Positions 35,343 to 44,579 of a stretch of 64,000 bases of DNA are shown here, piece by piece. Every line of letters starts with the position of its first letter. Within the stretch, counting starts at the first letter, position 1. This DNA is from Mytilus californianus (Eukaryota > Mollusca > Bivalvia > Mytilida > Mytilidae). The translations under genes and the position numbers were made by a program. The notes beneath the pieces are model-generated. The model was given only the letters and a program-made list of their open reading frames with translations, searched no databases and was not told the origin of the DNA. The stretch covers positions 59,718,851 through 59,782,850 of the forward strand of contig NW_026262582.1 in assembly GCF_021869535.1 (NCBI RefSeq). The letters run 5' to 3'.

Positions 35343-36930
35343 TTTCTCTATAACGTATCGTACCACAGAAGTATGGGATGTCCAGTTTATTTTTTATTTC
35401 GTAAGAAATGTTGTCGTGATTTGTAATTATATAATAAAATTAACAAACTAACGTATTTTCGTTTTGAAAATACGTTATATGCAAAAATATGATCGAAAGA
35501 AACTCTATTTGCTGGATTATAATAGGTCTTCATAATATTCATTCGTCGTGCAATTATTCTGTAATATTAGAAAATGAAACGTTTTTCATACGTGTCAAAT
35601 TTGATATATATTTAGAATTTGCATGTGGAATGGATTACGTGTAGAAATACAAACTAATATTACCGTATTTGGTCAGTTTACTCTAGCAAAATATTCCTTC
35701 CTCAAATGCATAATTTATGTCGATTTGTTTTGAATATAGCACAAACAGGAAGTAAAAACAACTTAAAAAAAAATTTGATTTCTAAAAAATCGTATCCAGT
35801 TCGAATTATTCAAGAGCAATAAATATTCCTCTCTAACAATGTCTAATGCAATTATGAAACAAGTGTTCCTCATTAACAACTTTGAAAGCAAATTATGAAT
35901 AAAATCGTTACCATTAAAAACAAATATTACATTAAAACAAATTGGATCATTTTTTTCCGACTTCTTAGGTAATCTTGATTGTTCATCGTTTAAAGTCATC
36001 GCAGCTTGTTATGGTTCTTTTTTATTTTACTTTTATAAATCCCTGTTATTCATTTTGTTTCTATTTAAAAGATTAATACAAAAAAGCGCAGTATCAATTG
36101 TTTTAAAACAAATCAAAAGTTCAAAGCGGAAGTCTAAGACAATCGATTTTGATAAACAATAGTGAAATCGAAATACAAATATTTCCGGCTTCAAACTGAT
36201 TTGTATAACTGGCCATTATAGAAACTGCTTTATAACTATTTTATTTACTATGACATGTATAATTGACTTGTAATTTGCGAAATAAAAAACAAAAAGCACC
36301 TACATTATTAAGGTTATCAGATTCTTTTAATTATCAAATTCCGTGGCAAACAAAACATGCATAGTAATTATGTATACGTGTACAGGTGACTGAAAGACCT
36401 AATTATACAAGAAGAAAGCAAAAGTAACAAATGTAATACAATGAGAAAAATAAGAGTAAAAACAAGTACGAAAAATAAAAAAAATATTAAAAAAAACACC
36501 ACAATTAACATTATTTTCCCTAAATACGAAATTGATACGTTTCGGCGGCGTTTTTTTTTGTTGGGAAAAGCGAGGAAGGAGACGATAATAAAACAAATTT
36601 TAAATACATTTCTGTCACCTTCCATACTTTATCTTACATGAAATAGTTAATTTAAATGCTTTCGATTGTCTTTTTGTGTGATTTTTATCAGGTGCCTTTG
36701 ACTGATGCTTAATATTATGTCTGAGTTTAACTAACTGCTTATTGTTCTCGCTGTCTGTCATAATCTATATATTGTAACTTCTTCTACAGGAATAAATTCA
36801 TGAATAATGCACTAGTTAACGGCTACTATTTACCAAAACCTGCTTTCTTTTTTTGTCTAAATCGCTGATAAGAATATAACTGTGGACGCAAATTGTTATC
36901 CGTACTTGATTTAATTAATTAGGAGAATAC

Positions 36931-38539
36931 ATGTCAAATTCCGATACAAATATCTCGTCAACTAGTGCAGACAATACCAGGCAGACTACCATGGTTCCAA
37001 ATGCCACAGGTAATCTCGAGAAAAAAATTATCGACCTTTCGGGTTTTCTCTTGTTGGTGTTAAATTATGTTGTTATTATGGAATCATGATGTGTTTTGAT
37101 TAGTATGCCAATTACCAACTTGCAATATTGTTCATTAAGGCATATTTGATCAGACATCGTATTTATAAGTCACATATATCGTGTATATATGTCGCACTAT
37201 TTGAATGTAAGAGAAGCCTTGTTTGTGATGTTAAGTATGACATCTTTGACAATAAGACTTCGCACAATTTTAAAAATACACGCGTACGATCTTGAAATGT
37301 ATCATATTTATACATAACAGTTGATTATCGTTCATATCATCTTTCACCACTTGCAAAATAGACCACTTTCGAGTTATGTCTTTCACCGGAAACGTTCGTC
37401 GATTATGCGCGCCTTTATGACGTGAATTACCAGATATAGGGAATCGCATTTATCCTTGCACTATTAAAGGTCATCAAGCGTCTTCGTGATCGTCATTGTG
37501 CTGGAAAAACTGGAAATAATGTTTGTTCCGTGAGTACTTAATCAAAATCCCCTGATGACACCAGTGCTGATTATCAATTATTATAACTTAATTTGGCGAA
37601 TAATTCGCGCAATATAGCATTATATTTTTTCAATCTTCTCGCTCAACATAGGGATGAAGTGATGATGCCCGTAAACGCACGAATTATTTTCACTAAAACC
37701 GAAGTTTTTGACTGAAATGCATCGAACTCGAGAGTTGTCTATTATACCGATTTAACTATGTGTGCACATTACCGATTTTCGTCAAAAGTGTGTTCAATTA
37801 CAAATCTTTTCTGAAACCCCATAATGCACCGGTTAAATCGATAGTTATGACAGTGAAACAAACATTAGGATTAAATGTGTTCAAAGCTAGACAATTCATA
37901 TTTGTGTCTTGTCATTTGCATGATATGTACTCTTCGGAAACAAACAAGTGAGACCGTTTTTATTCTTTGATAAATGAAAACAGTGTAAAATGAAACATAA
38001 ATGTCGAAGTTTAAAAACACGATATTTTGGGGAAAACAAAAAATTAGCATTACATTTAGAAATGTTTATTAATCATAGATAAAACTCATATTATCCTAAT
38101 GTGTGTTCAACTGTTTCAACTTTCTATGAAGTTTTAAAAGGACAAATGTATGTGAACACATTTTTTAGTAAATTTTGAAAACATTATTTGTAGTCATAAA
38201 GTCTTTAGAAATTGCCCTTAAATATTTCGCATTTCTGTCCAATGTAGATATTTTGCAGTAAATAATGCACAATCCTGAATTAACAGTATCTTGTTTATAA
38301 TTTGAGAAGGATCACTTCCAGAACTATATGTTTACATGATCAGTGTGTCAGCTGCTCTGCTGTTTGTTTTGCTAGCAGCAGCTTCTGTACGTTGTCTACG
38401 TAATACAAGAACACGATTTGGTCGAGAATCTCAAATGTTTAATAGAAAAAATAACCGAAAATCGGCTTCTGACAGACCAGTTAGTAACGCTATGGAACTA
38501 AAAAAACTGTCGTGCATGTCTTCCTCAAGTGCAAGTTGA
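36931..38539 (+). CDS. gene B: A-type membrane protein with chimeric, truncated tail
   Basis: Exon 1 is 36931-37009 (MSNSDTNISSTSADNTRQTT, sequons NIS and NAT; donor GGTAATC). Exon 2 is 38307-38539 in the same phase 1; intron 1297 bp, of which 381 bp is a MITE plus its duplicated TA. The product would have 103 residues: extracellular head, helix MISVSAALLFVLLAAASV, basic LRNTRTRFGR, tail ending SSSSAS. The acceptor is TAATTTGAG, with G at -3 and few pyrimidines, weaker than A (TTTTCAG). The candidate 5' UTR acceptor is mutated to AA (36859-36860). After SSSSAS the sequence switches from A-type to the D/H-type tail and hits TGA at 38537-38539. AATAAA lies at 38605. Possibly expressed, probably decaying. 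Confidence 0.58.
37361..37739. mobile_element. 379-bp MITE with TA target duplication in intron of gene B
   Basis: Termini GACCACTTTCGAGTT and the reverse complement of AACTCGAGAGTTGTC match at 13 of 15 positions. TA flanks both sides (37359-37360 and 37740-37741). Introns of A and C lack it at the homologous site, so it inserted after triplication. A TA duplication fits Tc1/mariner-type mobilisation. No coding capacity. Confidence 0.82.
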
Positions 38540-38634
38540 GATAATGCACTATACAAAAAATAATATTGTGAACCGTGGGAAGCAACAAGTACCGTGTGAA
38601 TTTCAATAAATGAAATTGAGAATGACTGATCATC
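38540..38634 (+). pseudogene. D/H-type C-terminal coding scrap fused behind gene B
   Basis: Directly after the B stop, in the same frame, the bases read DNALYKK, a stop, then YCEPWEATSTV and a stop. This is the last part of a D/H-type exon 2. The join lies in the shared short string GCAAG at about 38529-38533. It marks a deletion or unequal exchange that fused an A-type gene to a D/H-type gene and removed what lies between them in the other blocks. Confidence 0.7.
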
Positions 38635-38635
38635 A

Positions 38636-38755
38636 CTATGAGTAGTAGTAGTAGTAGTAGTAATAATAGTAGTAGTAGTCGAGGTAGTAGTCATAGTAGT
38701 AGAAGTAGTAGTAATAGTAGTAGTAGTAGTAGTAGTAGTAGGAGTAGTAGAGATT
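38636..38755 (+). repeat. (AGT)n microsatellite
   Basis: Imperfect AGT repeat with AAT and GGT interruptions, in the same relative position as the short AGT run after H (1533-1577). Poly-Tyr and poly-Thr open frames on the minus strand are artefacts of this repeat. Confidence 0.9.
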
Positions 38756-39194
38756 TACAATAACCGTCAGACTCGGAGTCCGAGTACTAGTTCGACTACA
38801 AATCATGCAAGCTATAGTGGTTATCTCAAAATAATGTGTACGCTTATTAATGTTGCCGTGCTCAATCTTTGTGTGGTGATAGGACAAACCATTTATCAAA
38901 TTAATTGACTTTTTTTTACTGAAGGGTAGAAGGTGCGATTTTTTGTTTAAGCTCGCTATCAAATATGTTCAAAATTTAAAAACTTCAACAACACATATTT
39001 ATTGCTCCAGTTATATGATAATTTTTACCGATTAAATTAAAAAAAAACCTTTTCAAGTTTAAAAAATGGTCCTTTCATAACTGACGAATTATATAAAAGG
39101 GAATTGGATAATACTATTGTTCAGTCTTTTTGATTCATTTTTTTGTTTAGGGGCTATTTCTTTCCACTGTGTAAAGTCTTCGCGAAAAGATCAG

Positions 39195-39440
39195 TCTGAA
39201 AAATCCTGTGCACGACTTTCAAACTCGTGCCTACGACTTTCAAAATGGTGCGCACGACTTTCAAACTCGTACGCTAGTTCGTATAGAGTCATTCAAAATG
39301 TGTTTGAAAGTTATGCACACGTGTTTGAAAGTAGTGCGCACCCGTTTTTAAAAGTCGTTCTTACGAGTTTCGAAGTCGTGTGCACTAGTTTTAAAGTCGT
39401 GCACACGAGTTTCAAAGTCTTCCGCATGATTGTTCAAACT
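39195..39440. repeat. array of ~24-bp units that flips orientation (palindromic array)
   Basis: Units of the form GCACGACTTTCAAACTCGTG run in plus orientation from about 39205 to 39275. From about 39290 to 39425 the units are the reverse complement (CACGAGTTTCAAAGTCGTGC type). The whole can fold into a long hairpin. The open frame crossing it (39117-39635) changes character after the array and I do not consider it a gene. Confidence 0.7.
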
Positions 39441-40211
39441 GGCGCGTACCAGATTAAATATCCGTCAAATGAAAAATGTACATGGCACTTAAGGGGCTAC
39501 GTAGTAATGCAAATTCCTGTTCGCATTGATTTTGATGAAAAGAACAGAGTTCCTATGACCCCACGTTTCACAGATTTTATCTGTCTAAGGGTAATACCAA
39601 ATTTTATTTATATTTGGCAAGAATTGTACACGTGAGAGCACTTGTATTTTTCTATATAATTTGTATTTTAAAGAGACATATCTTTTTTAGAAATAGTTGA
39701 TCAACACTGATTATCGAAGTGTCCGAGACACTCCTGATATACACCTTTTATTTAAATTTTATAAAGATCTGGCAAGAATTGTTCATACAGGCAAAGAAAA
39801 TGTTCATTTATTTTTGGAATAGACATTAGTTTTCATCAGCCATACACGACATGAACCAGACAGCAGATAACCAGGAAGCCAGAACACAGAAAAGAGAAAG
39901 TGTAGGAAGCTCAACAAACTCATCGCAGAATACCGAGTCTCCATTGAACATGTTATTAGCGAATTGAAATGTTATAAAGTCATTGAAATCGTTAGAGGCT
40001 TCTTCGACACACACGTTAAGCCATAGTTAAAGTTTGCGGTAGTGATTGTTTTGTCAGTCGCCGAAAACAACTGTTCAGTTGATACAATAATGATTAAAGT
40101 ACAATGTTTACAATACTTTTGTTATTTAGAGATCGCCTCCGTCATTTAAACTGTCTTACTCTGACTCGTATTAAGACTCGGGTCGGAGTCCTACGCTTAT
40201 TAAACATCTCT

Positions 40212-40235
40212 AGTAGTAGTAGTAGCAGCAGCAGC

Positions 40236-40286
<51 letters not shown>

Positions 40287-40305
40287 TGTAGTAGTAGTAG
40301 ATAAG
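40212..40305 (+). repeat. (AGT)n microsatellite, second array
   Basis: AGT/AGC repeat of about 30 units. Its flank (GACTCGGGTCGGAGTCC) resembles, inverted, the flank of the first array (CAGACTCGGAGTCCGAGTAC near 38768), suggesting an inverted or foldback origin of the interval. Serine-only and leucine-only frames here are artefacts. Confidence 0.9.
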
Positions 40306-40312
40306 TAGTAGT

Positions 40313-40475
40313 TGGGTCAATATCCCTAATGCGCCTCAAAACGAGGAACTCAATAGTTTTGTGTAAACAAAAAAATTCTGTGTAGTGATATTTGACACGT
40401 TTCTATGATAAACAAGTGACTGAGCTTAACCATTTGTGTTGATTTAGAAAGTAGGGGAACATATACCTAGTTATC
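40313..40475 (+). repeat. direct repeat copy 1 (partner 42106-42235)
   Basis: GGGTCAATATCCCTAATGCG followed by a shared segment ending GATTTAGAAAGTAGG. The second copy lacks a short insert (about 25 bp) present here. The pair flanks 1.6 kb of unassigned DNA. Confidence 0.85.
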
Positions 40476-42105
40476 ACAGCTGGTTCTAGATAAACATTAT
40501 CTATAAAGATCAGCCACTTTTTTCACTTTTGAAATGCATTACTGGCACGGGCTTGAACACTTCTTTTAGGCACAATCAAATCTCTGTTTTCCCGAGAGAT
40601 CTTAAAGGCACTTGTTATGACTGGAAAAAGGCATGAACATTTAATATTGTTAAATTGTAAGTAAACATGACACAATAAAGTCTTTGTTTTGTAATTATCA
40701 TTCTAGTCTACAGGAATTACTGATAATATAGGAAAATAACAAACTTCATACGAGTAAAATTAAATACATCAGTCATCATTACATTTTGTACATGTGAGTT
40801 AAACCAATAATTTGACCCCTGGGCATTATAAATTAAATGCGAATAAACAGACAAACTTGTCTTAGGAAAATCATGAACTATTCTATTTTAATGCACACTA
40901 GCTAATCACAAGATATTGTCTTTTTCTCGGTGAAAAAGGGGAGGGTCAAACCTTTTGAAAACACAGTGCTGCACCTATTGAACTATTATGATTAAGATAC
41001 TACTCATCGCTCCTCATATAAAAGGTTTAAATGAAGGTTAACAAGCAACAAGGGAGAAGCATCTCTCTTTTTTTTATGATGAAACTTTCAAGAATTAGAA
41101 TTTTTCTCTCTCAATAATACTTATGTATTTATATCAAATGATAACACAGCCTGAGTAAATTTTTTGTCTTATTTCAGTTTCAGACATATCATTACTATTT
41201 AACCTGCGACGGCAAACAAGAGATTTTAAAAAGTTCTGAATAACTGGTAAGCATTTTATTTTGTTAGGCAAGCTCTAAATTATTTATTTATGGTATTTAT
41301 GCAATTGAAATTACAGTCAGTATGTTGAAAATGTGCTGATATGAAAACTGTTGCTATGGTCTTGATATGATATAAAAATGCTTAGTTACTGATCTTTTCG
41401 ACTCGATATTTCGAGTTAAATCTTGAGGCAACTGTTCCTCATGTATCACTGCAAACTGTAATTAGCATTATTTTGATCGGTCGTTATTTAATGATACCAT
41501 AATACGTGTGATGTCACCATGTTTCCTTTAAAACCTCATGTGCATTTCTCACTGATAAAGGGTTTTCACTGAAATACATCTAAGAAATTTTGTTTTTAAA
41601 TAGAATTATGTGAAAGGACAAGTTTTGAAAATTTGTACTTCATTGCACTCTAATTATATGATAAAAATGACATTCATAGTAGTTTAGAGTGGATTCTATA
41701 GTTGAAAATACCAGATTTCCACTGGTAAAAATATTTAAATATTTTGGTGTCTGTTTTATGAAATCTATATTCTTGCATAATTTCTCAGTCAAAATGCACG
41801 TTTAGGCACCCGAAAATTTTATTGAATGCTTTCACTGTGTTATGTGTATTGTAATTTAAGGTAACCATCAGATGTTTTGTCCATATTATGACTAGTGAAT
41901 GTATATTGGAAAAAAATAATTATACATACACATTGTATTAAAAATAAATAAATATAGCCATTAAAGGATCATTGCCTTATAGTGCTAAAACAACTTTATT
42001 TTTTTTTCAGAAATGGACCAAAATACACAGATTTATTGAGAAAGTCATACGGATGAAGATCACCCAAGAATATTTGGAAAAATCAGAACTATGGATTTCA
42101 ATATG

Positions 42106-42235
42106 GGTCAATATCCCTAATGCGCCTCAAAATGTAAACAAAAATCTCTGTGTAGTGATATTTGACACGTTTCTATGATAAACAAGTGACTGAGTTTAAC
42201 TATTTGTGTAGATTTAGAAAGTAGGCGAACAAAGA
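42106..42235 (+). repeat. direct repeat copy 2
   Basis: Partner of 40313-40475. It contains the identical TGATATTTGACACGTTTCTA stretch. The two may be terminal repeats of an unidentified element or a local duplication. Confidence 0.85.
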
Positions 42236-43445
42236 ATAAATGTGTAAAAACTATGGAGCTATTAAATGTATTCAAAGTATTAAATTTTCAAAGAACTTAT
42301 TGTTTTAAAAAAGTGATTTTTTACCACGAGGAGTCGCATCACGAAAGGATTCTCGGGGTTTGCTAAGTTACGGAAAAAGTAATCTCACTTCGTACCCCGA
42401 AAATTTAACCACAAATGTGAAAATGTCTCAGCTTCGAGACGAGCCATCATACATATCCAAGTAAACGATATGGACTGAGCAACAGAAGAAAACGTTACCA
42501 TTACCGCCTATGCAGAAACAATTGCGAACATTTAACCAGTTGCTGTTATAGTGATAGTAGCAGAAGTAGTAATACAAGAAGTATTGTTTTGCATTTTATA
42601 ATCATTTTTGTTATTAATATATACATTGCTTGTAATTTGTTCATTTATAGAATTTTTCATTGATGTCTATCAGTATTTTATACTTAATAAAAACAAATTA
42701 TAACTCATACGTTGACTTATAGTTTATTAATCAATGATTTACGTTTAATTTAACGATTCATCCGATCAGATGATGATTTTCGTAAAGTGCAGCAACTAAT
42801 ATAAAAATTCTGACTAACTAGATAATTTATTATTATGAGTACTAAATGTGTTTTCTGCATAATCTTTTGTAGACGGTGTTTTTGCATGAAGTTATCTTCG
42901 ACACTTGAGTTTCATATATTCATTGGGTATCGTTGGTCTCTTGTTTACGCCCGTTTTACCTTCATTAAGAATAACATTCACAGAAAAGTCTTAGAAACCT
43001 ATGGATTTTCATAATTTCTATATCAATGCCATAATTGTAAACACTATATATTAGAAACGGTCAAAATATATTTCGATAAATTTTGCCTGATTGACTGAAA
43101 AGAAAAAACGCTTAACTCAAGTATACTTCCTATTGTTTTCAACTGGTACATGTATGATAAGAGTCATAATTTGGCTACTGATTTGACAAAAATGAAAATT
43201 GTGTATTATAATTTCCAAATTATGCTAGTTTTATATTAACTGTATATGATGGTATAATCGGTCCCTGCTAACATACATTCACATGATGGCCTGACTTCTA
43301 AAGTAATAAATGAATAACCAATATACACCAAAAGTAGAAACACTAACGTGCAAACATTTTCACTGAACTAGTACATAACTTTGTTAAGGGGCAAGCTAAA
43401 TCCCGCTCCGGGTGCGGGATTTTCTCGCTGTGTTGAAGACCCATC

Positions 43446-44437
43446 ATCTTCGCTAGCCAAGGGTTACGATCCAGTCCCTCCTCTCCTACATTGGCAATTT
43501 AAGCCAACATTTGTGATGACAATGTTGCACCGTCTATCGGTTGATAAAAGTCACGCCCATTCCGAAAACATTATCCTTGACCAATGGTAGAACTTGAACT
43601 CTCTTCAGTGTGGAGGTGTACAAACGGTAGAGTCTAGAGTTTGAAAACTTCGTGAAGCAGGAACCGAAAATATACGTTGACATTCCAAAATTTGCGCAAG
43701 AAACATATTAAATTAATTAAGAACATTTTAATTGTCGCTAAATATCGTCGTTTGTTTTTTGTTTTTTGTTTTTGTAAAGACTTGTTTCACAATCAGCACG
43801 TGTCAATTTTGTATCAACATTTTCTACATTAATACGTGATTATGTTGAGAGCCCATTTTGATTGGATGCAGCCAGTTACGACTGCGACTAATGGAAAGCA
43901 TTACCTCGTGGATGAGAAATACTCTCTTCAGGTTGCACTTCTGTAAATATAGACAACGCAATTTCCCATAAGGACTCCCTTTGCGGCTAAAACTCTGCCA
44001 CTTTTACTATGAAGTTTCGTAAAAAATTATATTCTAGAACGGAAAGTTAATATGCACTTCTATTTTATTCAAAGGTCAAAACATAGGGCTCTGCTGCATA
44101 TTTTCAACATTTATTTGGCCCGAACTTCTGGGAGTTTAAATTTATACTAAAATTCTGCACTACACCTACCTCACTGCTGGTCTTTCTCAGAATTAAATTT
44201 TCGCCGCTACCATGTGTTTTTATACTGGTTACATTCCCAAGTTATGTCTCTATGAGATGAAACATAGAGATCATATCTAGGAACCAGTACGTAAACAAAA
44301 CAAAATATCTATTTTATTATCATATATCTCCCCAAAAGAGGCGTGGCTTGTGAAACAGCTGTATTTACAAAGTGCAGCCTTCATCCGCCAAGGGTGGAGA
44401 GGAGAGGACTGGACCGTAACCCTTGGCTAGCGAAGAT
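43446..44437. mobile_element. ~1 kb inverted-repeat element nested in a dispersed repeat
   Basis: Inverted arms of about 50 bp: 43446-43494 (ATCTTCGCTAGCCAAGGGTT) and 44388-44437 (reverse complement). The flanks GTGTTGAAGACCCATC (left) and ACCCATCGATGGTCTTAGG (right) form one common mussel repeat when the element is removed, suggesting a target duplication around ACCCATC. A MITE sits inside it. No transposase frame. Confidence 0.75.
43931..44379. mobile_element. 449-bp MITE, second copy, TTCA target duplication
   Basis: Same element as 12720-13167 (GGTTGCACTTCTGTAAATA at the start, TTTACAAAGTGCAGCC at the end) but flanked by TTCA on both sides (43927-43930, 44380-44383), so its target rule is TTNA-like rather than strictly TTAA. 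It is inserted ten or so bases from the right arm of the host element. Confidence 0.85.
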
Positions 44438-44579
44438 AAAAACCCATCGATGGTCTTAGGCTGTTTTATGCTCGTTGGTCTGGTTGTTGTCTCTTTGACG
44501 CATTTTCCATTTCCATTCTCAATTTTATTGGCTGTAGTGGGTAATTTGTAATTAGCAATTGTACAGCTAAAAAAACAGA

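Larger units (their letters stand above)
31701..35357. mobile_element. Crypton-type tyrosine-recombinase element, about 3.66 kb
   Basis: Boundaries come from comparison with the empty site at 45645-45665 (GTCTAAGAAATTCAAGTATT then GTACCACAG). The insert carries a two-exon tyrosine recombinase gene on the minus strand and palindromic motifs close to both ends (separate entries). It has no long terminal inverted repeats beyond these. Exact ends and any target duplication cannot be fixed by eye. Confidence 0.75.
31140..36850 (+). repeat. triplicated block, copy 2, split by a Crypton
   Basis: 31140-31700 matches 8.53-9.09 kb and 45.07-45.66 kb. The match resumes at about 35358 (GTACCACAGAAGTATGGGAT, as at 45662) and continues to gene B. 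The interruption is the Crypton-type element. Confidence 0.78.
38640..43360 (+). repeat. non-coding duplicate of 1.33-2.34 kb, expanded
   Basis: 42540-43360 aligns with 1540-2340. The part from 38.76 to 42.5 kb is extra: it holds the palindromic array, a second AGT array and a pair of direct repeats. No gene was recognised between 39.45 and 42.0 kb despite several short open frames. Confidence 0.55.

Noticed and set aside
36368..36641. Overlapping open frames on both strands near 36.4-36.6 kb
   Set aside because: AT-rich low-complexity frames in the upstream flank of gene B, not conserved in the other two blocks.
38431..38962. Poly-Thr and poly-Tyr frames on the minus strand
   Set aside because: Artefacts of the AGT repeat lying antisense to the 3' end of gene B.
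39117..39635. 172-codon plus-strand ORF
   Set aside because: Half of it is the palindromic 24-bp array. No domain, start context or paralog supports it.
40104..40339. Long Ser-rich and Leu-rich open frames on the two strands
   Set aside because: Both are translations of the AGT microsatellite with no supporting sequence outside it.
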